Below are positions 27,219-35,227 of a DNA stretch of 40,462 nt, in pieces (position 1 is the first letter of the stretch; each line of letters starts with the position of its first letter). The notes beneath the pieces were generated by a model that had not been told where the DNA came from, searched no databases, and was given only the letters and a program-made list of their open reading frames with translations. A program made the translations under genes and the position numbers. Source of the stretch: Alkalibacterium putridalgicola (GTDB taxonomy: Bacteria; Bacillota; Bacilli; Lactobacillales; Carnobacteriaceae_A); assembly GCF_900109825.1 (NCBI RefSeq), contig NZ_FOBL01000022.1, forward strand, positions 1 through 40,462, in the 5' to 3' direction.

Positions 27219-27498
27219 CTCAATCTCAAAAGACCGAATACCTTTTGTTCTTTATACACCCGGTTCATCAAAAACATGAAAGATGTTTAAAGAAATATTC
27301 TACTATACTCTGCTTTGCACTTTCAAGTAAACTATTCCCCTATTTTGAACAAGCTGAAAACCGCCCAGGACAACTGGACTGTAAACGAGTAAATGAACGA
27401 CATCCATAAAATATATTCTTTTATGCAGTCATACTTTTAAACGTCAACGTCCTTTTTAGCTTTTCAATTATAGACAATCACTGGATATATATTCAAAA

Positions 27499-27528
27499 AA
27501 AACACGACCCGGATCCGGGTCGTGTTTT
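27499..27528 (-). terminator. Terminator of the MscS gene (30-base perfect palindrome)
   Basis: Left arm AAAACACGACCCGGA, right arm its exact complement. It lies 25 bases past the stop. On the minus strand it is followed by TTTTGAAT. The stretch 27219-27498 beyond it holds nothing I recognise. Confidence 0.85.
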
Positions 27529-27553
27529 CAACAAGCATGGTCAGAGTGACCTT

Positions 27554-28345
27554 TTAATCATTTACGGTATGAATAGCCATCTGCGGATAAGGGATCGAGA
27601 TGCTTTCCTTATCAAAGGTCGTTTTCACTTCTTCAAGCAGGTCGAAATGAACGTCCCAGTAATCGTCCGCTTTGGTCCAGGCTCTGACCGTATACTCTAC
27701 GGCGCTGTCTCCATGACCGGAAAGGCGGACAAAGGGTTCTGGATCCAGCAGGACTTTCGGGTGCTTCAGTACGATCTGCTTCAGTGTATCGAGGACATGC
27801 TGGTTGTCAGCTTCATAGCCTACGCCGAACGTGAAGTCGACGCGACGTGTGTCATGAACAGAATAATTGACGATGCCTGAATTAGACATGTTGCCGTTCG
27901 GTACGTATATCATTTTATTATCCGGCGTCACTAATTCCGTATACAAGATTTGAATCGCTTTGACCGTACCGCTGTATCCGGCTCCTTCTATATAATCTCC
28001 CACTTTGAACGGACGCATGGTCAAAAGCAGTACGCCCCCGGCCAGGTTCGACAAGGATCCCTGGAAAGCCAAGCCTAAAGCAAGACCAAAAGAACCCAGT
28101 ATCGCTACGAATGAGGCTGTCGGGATACCTAAAATGCCAACGACACTGACCACAAGCAGCAGTTTCAATCCGATGCTGATGACCGACATGATGAAAGGTT
28201 TCAGGCTTTCATCCAGCTTCGACTTGTAAATCTGCTTGCTTATGATATTCACTAGGACTTTTATCACGGCAAGCCCTACTAAAAGTGTGACGATGGCCAG
28301 TACGACAGGCATCGCCATTTCAACAACAAGATTGATCCAATCCAT
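27554..28345 (-). CDS. Small-conductance mechanosensitive channel (MscS family)
   Basis: Membrane channel that opens on hypo-osmotic swelling; 263 residues. Three N-terminal membrane helices are followed by a cytoplasmic beta domain. The pore-lining helix and following segment read GLALGLAFQGSLSNLAGGVLLLTMRPFKVGDYIE, close to E. coli MscS. YVPNGNMSNSGIVNYS is the usual beta-domain loop. The size fits the short YkuT/YggB class. AAGGAG lies ten bases before ATG. It is monocistronic and lies near several osmotic-stress genes to the right. Confidence 0.94.
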   Translation of the reverse strand: MDWINLVVEMAMPVVLAIVTLLVGLAVIKVLVNIISKQIYKSKLDESLKPFIMSVISIGLKLLLVVSVVGILGIPTASFVAILGSFGLALGLAFQGSLSNLAGGVLLLTMRPFKVGDYIEGAGYSGTVKAIQILYTELVTPDNKMIYVPNGNMSNSGIVNYSVHDTRRVDFTFGVGYEADNQHVLDTLKQIVLKHPKVLLDPEPFVRLSGHGDSAVEYTVRAWTKADDYWDVHFDLLEEVKTTFDKESISIPYPQMAIHTVND

Positions 28346-28391
28346 TTAAAATCTTCTCCTTTTATAATGTAAGAATTGATGCAGCTTTTCT

Positions 28392-28400
28392 ATCATAACA
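28392..28400 (-). promoter_or_regulatory. Possible extended -10 promoter of the MscS gene
   Basis: On the minus strand, TGTTATGAT ends at 28392, 46 bases before the ATG. No clear -35. Confidence 0.4.
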
Positions 28401-28506
28401 CACCATTCCCTAGATTTATAATGAATTTTCCTAGCGATTTCAAAGAGGCAGGTAATGAACTTTTCTTCATATATAAGGTTTAAATATTTTTATTTTTTAA
28501 TATTGG

Positions 28507-28535
28507 TTGCAATTCAGTTGTGCGCTAGTTATTAT
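28507..28535 (+). promoter_or_regulatory. Sigma-A promoter of tcyP
   Basis: TTGCAA (28507-28512), 17-bp spacer, TATTAT (28530-28535). It predicts a transcript starting near 28542. Confidence 0.6.
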
Positions 28536-28541
28536 AGATTA

Positions 28542-28668
28542 GTCACGTTCCCTGTTTACAAGAGTATACGGAACGGATACTGATTTCGGAAAAAATCTTT
28601 ATCTAGGGCCTTTAACCCTATGACCCATCTCTTTTCTTCGGAAAAGAACATTAAAGGAGAGATTTTTT
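28542..28668 (+). other. Structured leader of tcyP
   Basis: The predicted 127-nt leader holds three stem-loops: CGTTCC (28546-28551) / GGAACG (28570-28575); TAGGG (28604-28608) / CCCTA (28616-28620); and TCTTTTC (28630-28636), UUCG tetraloop, GAAAAGA (28641-28647), just before the ribosome binding site. No T-box AGGGTGGNACCGCG sequence and no S-box core are visible. It may control translation or simply shape the mRNA. Confidence 0.4.
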
Positions 28669-30060
28669 ATGACTATTTTAGGAATAGTTGGTGTTTTAGT
28701 CGCCTTTGTGCTGACATTGTTCGGCTTATGGAAACTTCAGCAGAAACATGTTAAGTTTTCGACACGTGTATTTGTCGGTCTGGGCGCAGGTATTTTATTT
28801 GGTGGTGCTCTTCAGGTCTTATTTGGAACAGAGAGCAGCATCACGAGTGGTGCGATGGAATGGATCAATATCGTAGGGAATGGCTATGTAGGCTTCCTGC
28901 AGATGCTGATCATGCCTTTGATCTTTGTTTCGATCATCGGTGCATTCACTAAGATACAAGGAAGTAAAGATTTAGGGAAAATCAGTTCATCCGTACTGAT
29001 CACGTTGATTGCGACGACAGCTGTTGCTGCACTGATCGGTATATTGAGTGTGATGGCTTTCAATCTGGATGGTGCAGAATTCGTTCAAGGCGAGCAGGAA
29101 ACGGCGCGTATCGAACAGCTCCAGGAAAGTCAGACGGCCGTTGAAGATCTGTCTATTCCGGAACAAATCACTAACTTTATCCCACGTAACGTTTTTGCCG
29201 ATTTATCTAATGCAAGAAGCACGAGTACCATTGCTGTGGTTGTTTTCTCAGCTTTTGTCGGTACGGCTTATCTCGGTATCAAACGAAAAGAGCCTGAACA
29301 GGCCGAAACATTCAAATCGATCATTGACAGCTTATACGCTATCGTCATGCGTATCGTTACCTTAGTACTGCGCTTGTCCCCTTATGGAATTTTCGCTTTG
29401 ATGACCAAAGCCATTGCGACCAGCAATTTCCAGGCACTTTTGAATCTGGGGCTGTTCGTTGTCGCCTCTTACGTTGCCATTGCTGTCATGTTTATCATTC
29501 ACTTACTCATATTAGCCGGATTCAAAGTCAATCCAGTCACGTATGTTAAAAAAGTTTGGCCCGTTCTCAGTTTTGCTTTCACTTCACGTTCAAGCGCTGG
29601 AACACTGCCGTTAAATATTGAAACTCAAACAAAAGTATTGGGTGTCGATTATGCCTCAGCCAACTTTGCGGGAACATTCGGTTTATCGATCGGTCAAAAT
29701 GGCTGTGCCGGTATCTTCCCCGCAACGCTTGTAGCGATCATTGCTCCAACAATGGGCATCGACATCACCAATCCCATGTATATCCTGACGATCATGGCTG
29801 TGGTAGCCATCAGTTCGTTTGGTGTTGCCGGTGTCGGTGGCGGTGCGACCTTTGCTGCCCTGATCGTTTTAGGTTCACTTGGTCTTCCGATATCGATCGT
29901 TGGACTTGTCATCTCGGTTGAACCGATCATCGACATGGCTAGAACCTTCTTAAATGTCAACGACAGTATCGTTGCAGGTATCATTTCATCGAAAACCATC
30001 AAACAATTTGATGAATCGATGATGAACGATACAAGCCTGGTTTTACAGGAAGAAATTTAA
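28669..30060 (+). CDS. tcyP: L-cystine / dicarboxylate:cation symporter (TcyP family)
   Basis: Sodium-coupled symporter of the DAACS (glutamate transporter) fold; 463 residues, the same length as B. subtilis TcyP. About eight to ten helices with re-entrant hairpins. Signature segments: NIVGNGYVGFLQMLIMPLIFVSII, the serine-rich hairpin SFAFTSRSSAGTLPLNIE, FAGTFGLSIGQNGCAGIFPA and SFGVAGVGGGATFAALIVL. The -SRSSAGTLP- motif and overall length favour cystine uptake over glutamate/aspartate (GltP/GltT), but the substrate is inferred. It is preceded by its own promoter and structured leader and closed by a terminator. Confidence 0.88.
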   Translation: MTILGIVGVLVAFVLTLFGLWKLQQKHVKFSTRVFVGLGAGILFGGALQVLFGTESSITSGAMEWINIVGNGYVGFLQMLIMPLIFVSIIGAFTKIQGSKDLGKISSSVLITLIATTAVAALIGILSVMAFNLDGAEFVQGEQETARIEQLQESQTAVEDLSIPEQITNFIPRNVFADLSNARSTSTIAVVVFSAFVGTAYLGIKRKEPEQAETFKSIIDSLYAIVMRIVTLVLRLSPYGIFALMTKAIATSNFQALLNLGLFVVASYVAIAVMFIIHLLILAGFKVNPVTYVKKVWPVLSFAFTSRSSAGTLPLNIETQTKVLGVDYASANFAGTFGLSIGQNGCAGIFPATLVAIIAPTMGIDITNPMYILTIMAVVAISSFGVAGVGGGATFAALIVLGSLGLPISIVGLVISVEPIIDMARTFLNVNDSIVAGIISSKTIKQFDESMMNDTSLVLQEEI

Positions 30061-30063
30061 ACT

Positions 30064-30103
30064 AAAAAGAGTATGGACGGGTTGAATCGTTCATACTCTT
30101 TTT
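30064..30103 (+). terminator. Terminator of tcyP
   Basis: AAAAAGAGTATG (30064-30075) / CATACTCTTTTT (30092-30103) with further pairing inside, followed by a T-run. Confidence 0.88.
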
Positions 30104-30235
30104 TTGTTTATACGCCACCCCTGATCTTACAGGAGGGTCTGCTTTCTTTTTTAGTGATAAATTGCTGATTTTATATCGCCAGAACAGCTAATGTATGGTA
30201 CGCTTACTTAATAAAATTTTGAAAGAAGTGATTCT

Positions 30236-31552
30236 ATGCTACTAAATCCTGTTTTAATATCAGTTATAGTCATGGTGATATTATCTCTATTTAAACTCAA
30301 TGTCCTGCTGGCTCTCATTATAGCCGCATTGACTGGTGGACTGGCTGCGGGCATGCCTCTGATCGAAACGATGGAAACTCTGCTTGGCGGTATGGGCGGA
30401 AATGCTGAAACAGCCCTGAATTATATTTTACTCGGTGCGCTGGCTGCGGCTATTGAAAAAACCGGAGCGGCAACCATCATCACTCAAAAATTATCAAAAA
30501 GCATGAAAGGAACAGGCAAGTCTTTGGTCTTCCTTATCGCTTTTATCAGTATCTTTTCTCAAAACCTGATCCCTGTACACATCGCCTTTATCCCCATACT
30601 GATCCCTCCCCTTATCATGGTCATGAATAAACTACGGATAGACAGACGTGCTGTTGCTTCAGCTTTGACGTTCGGACTCAAAGCGCCCTATGTCGCTCTG
30701 CCTGTAGGATACGGCCTGATCTTCCATAACATCATCCGGGATGAAATGGCACTCAGTGGTTTAGACCTCGGTGATGCAGAAGTCTGGCATGTCATGTGGA
30801 TACCTGGCTTGGCCATGGTAACAGGCCTTTTGATCGCTATCCTAGTTACTTACCGCAAGCCACGCGACTATCAGGATAGTGAAAAAACTGGTTTCAAGTT
30901 CGGCTTTAAGGATCACGAATGGGCAGAAGTGACTTTCAACCGAGATCACGCCTTTGCGGTTGCCGGTGCCTTGTCTGCACTCATTGTTCAACTGACCATC
31001 GGTTCGTTAGTGCTGGGAGCTATCCTTGGTCTGCTGATCATGCTGGCCGGTGGAGCCATCAAGTGGTACAGTCTGGACGATATGATCCACAGCGGGATCA
31101 GCATGATGGGCTTCATCGCCTTTGTCATGCTCGTTGCTTCAGGTTACGGTGATGTCATCCGGGCAACCGGCGGTATCGAACCCCTCGTTGAATCCGTCAG
31201 CGGTTCGTTTGCGGGCAATCAGTTCATCGCTGCCACAGGAATGATCACCCTCGGCCTTTTGATCACCATGGGGATCGGAACTTCTTTTGGTACCATCCCT
31301 ATCATCGCGGCCATATATGTTCCGTTAGCTTTGGAACTGGGCTTCAGCCCGATGGCAACTGTTTTACTCATTGGTTCAGCTGCTGCATTAGGCGATGCCG
31401 GCTCTCCTGCTTCTGACAGTACGCTTGGACCAACGGCCGGTTTGAATGTCGATGGCCAGCACGATCACATCTGGGATACGTGCGTTCCTACCTTTATGCA
31501 CTATAATATCCCTATCATGATTTTCGGGATCATCGGTGCGCTCGTACTGTAA
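30236..31552 (+). CDS. Na+/H+ antiporter family protein (YuiF-like)
   Basis: Integral membrane protein of 438 residues, about eleven helices, with the NhaC-like ion transporter fold. Recognised by LGALAAAIEKTGAATIITQKLSK, SIFSQNLIPVHIAFIPILIPPLI, KAPYVALPVGYGLIFHNIIRDEM, GMITLGLLITMGIGTSFGTIPIIA and GSAAALGDAGSPASDSTLGPTAGL. Members are annotated as Na+/H+ antiporters or amino-acid (histidine) transporters, so the substrate is open. The ribosome binding site GAAAGAAGTG is modest. It stands alone between two terminators. Confidence 0.85.
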   Translation: MLLNPVLISVIVMVILSLFKLNVLLALIIAALTGGLAAGMPLIETMETLLGGMGGNAETALNYILLGALAAAIEKTGAATIITQKLSKSMKGTGKSLVFLIAFISIFSQNLIPVHIAFIPILIPPLIMVMNKLRIDRRAVASALTFGLKAPYVALPVGYGLIFHNIIRDEMALSGLDLGDAEVWHVMWIPGLAMVTGLLIAILVTYRKPRDYQDSEKTGFKFGFKDHEWAEVTFNRDHAFAVAGALSALIVQLTIGSLVLGAILGLLIMLAGGAIKWYSLDDMIHSGISMMGFIAFVMLVASGYGDVIRATGGIEPLVESVSGSFAGNQFIAATGMITLGLLITMGIGTSFGTIPIIAAIYVPLALELGFSPMATVLLIGSAAALGDAGSPASDSTLGPTAGLNVDGQHDHIWDTCVPTFMHYNIPIMIFGIIGALVL

Positions 31553-31600
31553 AAAATGAAGGTAAACCTGACTAAATAAAGATTTTTCTGTTCAACTAAC

Positions 31601-31646
31601 AAAAGAGCTTGAAAGGACTGAATGATAAGTCTTTTCAAGCTCTTTT
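31601..31646 (+). terminator. Terminator of the YuiF-like gene
   Basis: A 19-bp stem with one G-U pair: 31601-31619 (AAAAGAGCTTGAAAGGACT) against 31628-31646, then a T-run. Confidence 0.88.
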
Positions 31647-31666
31647 TCTATTTTGATTCAAATGTG

Positions 31667-32058
31667 TTAGAGAGGATCATTCATACTCATCAGTTCATAC
31701 ATTACTTCATCAACAGCATATAAATCTTCTTTTCACCACAAGTTCGATGCTGACTTTATCATAGAGATCTTCAATGACCCATTCCATCGAGTCTTGACGT
31801 ACCAAGATTTTTTCAGGCTTACTCGTTTGGCATATCTCTTGAAGCATACCCAGAACTCGCTCTGGATCCTCCCTATTCTTTCGTACATATACTGATCCAG
31901 TACGTCTCCCATTGCTACGTTAGCTGTAAGAAACAGGCGAGGTATAACCGGCGCTGCTCTTCCTTTTCCGGAAAAGGTACAGGTGGATACAAAACATCCA
32001 ACCTAAAGTAATCAACAGATAATTGTTGATCACAACTAAAATAGATCAAATCTTTCAT
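31667..32058 (-). pseudogene. Frameshifted remnant of a small hypothetical protein
   Basis: Three consecutive minus-strand segments in three different frames read as one protein of about 130 residues. The first starts at ATG 32058 (MKDLIYFSCDQQLSVDYFRL) and ends at a stop near 31916. The second (GSVYVRKNREDPERVLGMLQ, later PEKILVRQDSMEWVIEDLYD) ends near 31708. The third (EDLYAVDEVMYELMSMNDPL) ends at 31667. So at least two frameshifts are present. The PEKILVR...IEDLYDK...IEL pattern recalls small uncharacterised proteins of the DUF6930/DUF7309 kind, but this is a weak match from memory. There is no good ribosome binding site. Confidence 0.55.
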
Positions 32059-32500
32059 TAATCAATGCTCTAATCTAGGGCAGTTTATACCGGTTCTTAC
32101 TCTCACCCAGTCCCTTGTATCTACCCATCTGTTTTCTCGATATACAATCTGAACGCATTGAAGAAATGAGTTCTATGACTTCCAAAAATAATACGTGGAA
32201 ACAAACAAATGGTTGTGTAATACATTCAATAATATGAACGCATACTTACTTGCAGATGGAAAGCTGATTACTAAATATTTTCCCCTATCTGTCTTTCTGC
32301 TCATTATTAAGCCACTCCTGAACCTTTTATAATACAACAACTCGTTTAACCTTTTGTCCTTCCTATACCAAGTAGAATAAAAAATGAAAAATTTAAACTC
32401 CAGACTTTGCATCGGTAAACATTTTAGACTGAGCATAAATGTCCCCCCTCTTCATTTTTTATTTATAGTATTCAAAGGATTTTATATCACAGAAGGAAAT
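32059..32500. other. Gene-poor stretch, no convincing gene
   Basis: The only long frame is 32173-32436 on the minus strand (87 codons), with a GGGGGG run six bases before its ATG. Its Phe/Tyr/Lys-rich product resembles nothing I know and may be chance. Other short frames in the same place (starting MKRGDIYAQSKMFTDAKSGV at 32455, and ending KVQEWLNNEQKDR) look more protein-like but are broken by stops. This suggests further gene decay next to the pseudogene. Confidence 0.35.
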
Positions 32501-32529
32501 TTGTCAGTTGCAACTATCTATGTTATGAT
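32501..32529 (+). promoter_or_regulatory. Sigma-A promoter of opuAC
   Basis: TTGTCA (32501-32506), 17-bp spacer, TATGAT (32524-32529): five of six matches in each box. The leader is about 33 nt. Confidence 0.8.
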
Positions 32530-32568
32530 GGATAAGTTGTGATTTTATTAATCTTAGGAGGAAATAAA

Positions 32569-33468
32569 ATGAAAAAGATTACGTTATCAAAAACTGCGGT
32601 ACTGCTTGCTGCACCTTTACTGCTGACAGGATGTGGAGACAGCGACAGCGAGGCTTCTCAGGAAGAAAATGTCGGAGAAGCTATGGAGTATACGATCACT
32701 GGCATAGAACCTGGCGCAGGGATGTCTCAAATCGCTCGTCAGACACTTGAAGAATATGACAATCTAGAAGGCTGGGAAATTCAGGAGAGTTCGACTGCCG
32801 GCATGCTGACAGAACTAGAGCAGGCGATCAATAATGAAGAACCTATCGTTGTGGCAGGCTGGACACCTCATTACAAGTTTGAACAATACGACTTGAAGAT
32901 ACTGGATGATCCGAAGAATGTCTTTGGCGATGCTGAGGGCATCTATACATTAACACGTACAGGTCTCGAAGAAGAGATGCCTGAAGCCTTTGAAGTACTT
33001 AGCCGATTTGAATGGGAACCAGAACACATGCAGGCAATCATGCTTGAAGCTTTGGAAAGAGACTTTGAAGAAGTAACCGCTGAATGGGTCGAAGACAATC
33101 GCGAATTGGTTGATGAATGGACAGAAGGCATCGATAAAGTCGATGGCGAGTCGTTTGAATTAGGCTCTATTCCATGGGACACTGAACGATCATCTTCCAA
33201 TGTTATGGCTCGTGTCCTTGAAGAAATAGGCTACGATGTCAAGATCACGAACCTTGACCCCGCTGTTCTTTATCAGGCCTTGAATCAGGGCGAAGTGGAT
33301 GCAACCGTAGGCGCGTGGCTCCCGACTGCTCAAGGTGCATTTATGGAAACATACGGTGAAAACATTGTCGACTTAGGCCCTAACCTGAATGGTACCGTTG
33401 TCGGTTTTGTTGTTCCCGCTTATATGGAAGATATCGATTCGATCGAAGACCTGCCTGCTCGAGATTAA
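32569..33468 (+). CDS. opuAC: Glycine betaine-binding lipoprotein, OpuAC type, without ABC partners
   Basis: Substrate-binding lipoprotein of 299 residues. Signal peptide MKKITLSKTAVLLAAPLLLT ends in lipobox LTGC (Cys22). The lobe order (TITGIEPGAG first, GSIPWDTERSSSNV second) is that of B. subtilis OpuAC. The three tryptophans that cage betaine in OpuAC have counterparts in VAGWTPHY, IPWDTE and GAWLPTAQ. The His that follows the third Trp by five residues in B. subtilis (His230) is Gln here. The start is ATG at 32569, seven bases after AGGAGG; a longer frame from 32539 begins next to the promoter. No ATPase or permease gene adjoins, and a terminator follows at once, so it must serve a transporter encoded elsewhere. 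Confidence 0.92.
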   Translation: MKKITLSKTAVLLAAPLLLTGCGDSDSEASQEENVGEAMEYTITGIEPGAGMSQIARQTLEEYDNLEGWEIQESSTAGMLTELEQAINNEEPIVVAGWTPHYKFEQYDLKILDDPKNVFGDAEGIYTLTRTGLEEEMPEAFEVLSRFEWEPEHMQAIMLEALERDFEEVTAEWVEDNRELVDEWTEGIDKVDGESFELGSIPWDTERSSSNVMARVLEEIGYDVKITNLDPAVLYQALNQGEVDATVGAWLPTAQGAFMETYGENIVDLGPNLNGTVVGFVVPAYMEDIDSIEDLPARD

Positions 33469-33495
33469 AAATAAAATAGGCAATCTAAAACAAGT

Positions 33496-33539
33496 AAAAG
33501 ACGCAAGGCATTCTGCTATAGGAATGCCTTGCGTCTTTT
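33496..33539. terminator. Bidirectional terminator after opuAC
   Basis: An 18-bp perfect stem, 33496-33513 (AAAAGACGCAAGGCATTC) with 33522-33539, A/T tracts at both ends. It also serves the convergent phosphoesterase gene. Confidence 0.92.
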
Positions 33540-33575
33540 CTGCTTTTTTTGAGAAACCAGACTGCTTAACTATTT

Positions 33576-34898
33576 TTAGTTATCACTAATAAAAGACTTT
33601 TCTAAATTTCGGCTGTTATGTCTGTTTTCTTCTAGCCCCTGCAGGATGTAATCTTTGTATCTTGTTCCGGAAATCCTTTCCCAGTGACTGAATCCTGTGC
33701 TGGCTTTTATAGAATCATACGCTTCATCAATGGTACCTGTAAAATAAGCATGGTTGAACTGAACAAACGTATCCGTCATCCTCTCTGTGACCGAGTCATC
33801 AAGTTCAAAATAAAGCAGATGACTGAAGACTTTCTTCCGAGAAACGTCATTAAAGAAATCTTTAGAATAGTCGGTCAATGTCTCACCTAGGTTTAGTCGT
33901 GATGTTCCATACGTTAGATTATTTTTAGAGGGATTAACGGTCACTTCACCAAAATAGTGCGGATACACACTCAAAGAACCGGAAGCAATATCATAAAAGT
34001 CCCCTTCATTAGCGATATCCTGTAAATGAATATGACCCGAAAAGGTTAAGTTCACCTGATAGCGATTTAAAAGCTCGACCACTTCTTCACTGTTATCTAA
34101 AGTAAAACTATTATTGGTGCTTCGATGGTGATTCAAAAAATTATGGTGATTGACCACAAGCGGCTGAATACCTCGTTTTTTACTTTCCTCTAAAACAAAT
34201 GCGAGCCACTCCAGCGTTCCTTCTTTGATCTGACCAGATGAGATCGACTTGCGCTGTTGATTATGAAAGGCGTATTTATTGGAATCCAGCATGATGACCC
34301 ATGCATCTTCAGAGAGCTCAGTTACATAACTTAAAGAACTTGGATCCTGACTGACGGCTGTTTCATATCCAAGTTCGGAATAGACCTCTTCAAATTCTTC
34401 AGCAGAAACTGAGTCTACTTTATACGTCGAATCTTCTGAAAAACCACGGGCATTATATGCATTGATATCGTGATTCCCGGGAATCACGCTCACCTCTATG
34501 TCATTATCTTTCAGTACACTCAACTTCTCTTCTAGAGCTATATGGCTTTCTTTTTCACCATCAAAAGTCAAATCACCGCTCAAGACCAGAAGATCCGGTT
34601 GTCTTTCTAATACTTCTTCGATAAAGGCATCCATGATTTCCTCGCTATAATGCGTTATCTTCCCATCACCAGTTTCGAGCAAGACCTTTTCCAGCAGCCC
34701 TTCTTCCATTAAATCCGGTGAAAGATAATGAATATCTGAGGCAATGAGTATATCCATTTCCTCGCCTTGAGGTACAGTCTTATTTGTATTTAATTTTATT
34801 CGCAGCTCTGTGTCCTCTTGCGTGGCATACATGCCTCCACCGACAAAAAACAAAGCAGCTATAATCACAACGATAAGAATTAATTTTCTCTTTTTCAT
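33576..34898 (-). CDS. Membrane-anchored calcineurin-like metallophosphoesterase
   Basis: A 440-residue protein with one N-terminal membrane helix (about 5-25, LILIVVIIAALFFVGGGMYA) and an extracytoplasmic phosphoesterase domain. The binuclear metal motifs are all present in order: ASDIHY (DxH), SGDLTFDGE (GDxxxDG), PGNHDI (GNHD), NHHNFLNHH and SGHIHLQD (GHxH). A C-terminal region of about 110 residues with no recognised domain follows. The substrate is unknown; relatives act on nucleotides, phosphodiesters or cell-wall polymers. The start chosen is ATG at 34898 with AAGAG six bases before; the ATG at 34904 touches the ribosome binding site. Confidence 0.88.
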   Translation of the reverse strand: MKKRKLILIVVIIAALFFVGGGMYATQEDTELRIKLNTNKTVPQGEEMDILIASDIHYLSPDLMEEGLLEKVLLETGDGKITHYSEEIMDAFIEEVLERQPDLLVLSGDLTFDGEKESHIALEEKLSVLKDNDIEVSVIPGNHDINAYNARGFSEDSTYKVDSVSAEEFEEVYSELGYETAVSQDPSSLSYVTELSEDAWVIMLDSNKYAFHNQQRKSISSGQIKEGTLEWLAFVLEESKKRGIQPLVVNHHNFLNHHRSTNNSFTLDNSEEVVELLNRYQVNLTFSGHIHLQDIANEGDFYDIASGSLSVYPHYFGEVTVNPSKNNLTYGTSRLNLGETLTDYSKDFFNDVSRKKVFSHLLYFELDDSVTERMTDTFVQFNHAYFTGTIDEAYDSIKASTGFSHWERISGTRYKDYILQGLEENRHNSRNLEKSFISDN

Positions 34899-35041
34899 TT
34901 TCATCTCTTTTCAATTAATTATCTGCGTTTATCTTAGTTTAACACATCAAATTGAACTATCACCATTCCCGCCAAGACGGTCACTCCTTTTACTATTTTC
35001 TTGAGGTAGTGGTGGATGCTTTCTCCCAGTTAGTATAATAA

Positions 35042-35070
35042 TTGACACGCACAGTAGTTTTCTCTAATAA
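35042..35070 (+). promoter_or_regulatory. Orphan promoter-like sequence
   Basis: Perfect TTGACA (35042-35047), 17-bp spacer, weak TAATAA (35065-35070). No gene follows on this strand. A transcript would run into the hairpin at 35118-35170. Confidence 0.25.
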
Positions 35071-35117
35071 CAGTCAAGGGGACTCTATCTGTGTAGAGAG
35101 ATTTCATAAGAGTTTTA

Positions 35118-35170
35118 AAATAGTTCCAGGATCAGCCATGACACTTAGCTGGTTGATCCTGGAACTATTT
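35118..35170 (-). terminator. Terminator of the BCCT gene
   Basis: A 17-bp perfect stem, AAATAGTTCCAGGATCA (35118-35134) with 35154-35170. On the minus strand the stem runs out into TATTTTAAAA. It lies 58 bases past the stop. Confidence 0.75.
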
Positions 35171-35227
35171 ATATCGGTCACCCATTATCCAGTCATTTCT
35201 TTTAAAACTCATGCCTCAATGAAAGTT

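Larger units (their letters stand above)
34899..35227. other. Intergenic stretch between the phosphoesterase and BCCT genes
   Basis: It holds the BCCT terminator (35118-35170) and, on the plus strand, an orphan promoter-like pair at 35042-35070. No credible gene. A 13-codon frame with AAAGGAG (minus strand, near 34980) ends just before the phosphoesterase and is probably chance. Confidence 0.5.

Noticed and set aside
28542-28668. T-box or S-box riboswitch upstream of tcyP
   Set aside because: Neither the T-box antiterminator sequence nor the S-box core is present, and no terminator precedes the gene.
32173-32436. 87-codon minus-strand frame with a G-run before its ATG
   Set aside because: No family resemblance, unusual composition, and better protein-like fragments occur in other frames; kept only as part of the gene-poor stretch.
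32569-33468. Circular permutation of the betaine-binding protein
   Set aside because: The lobe order differs from Lactococcus OpuA but is the same as in B. subtilis OpuAC, so it is a known form.
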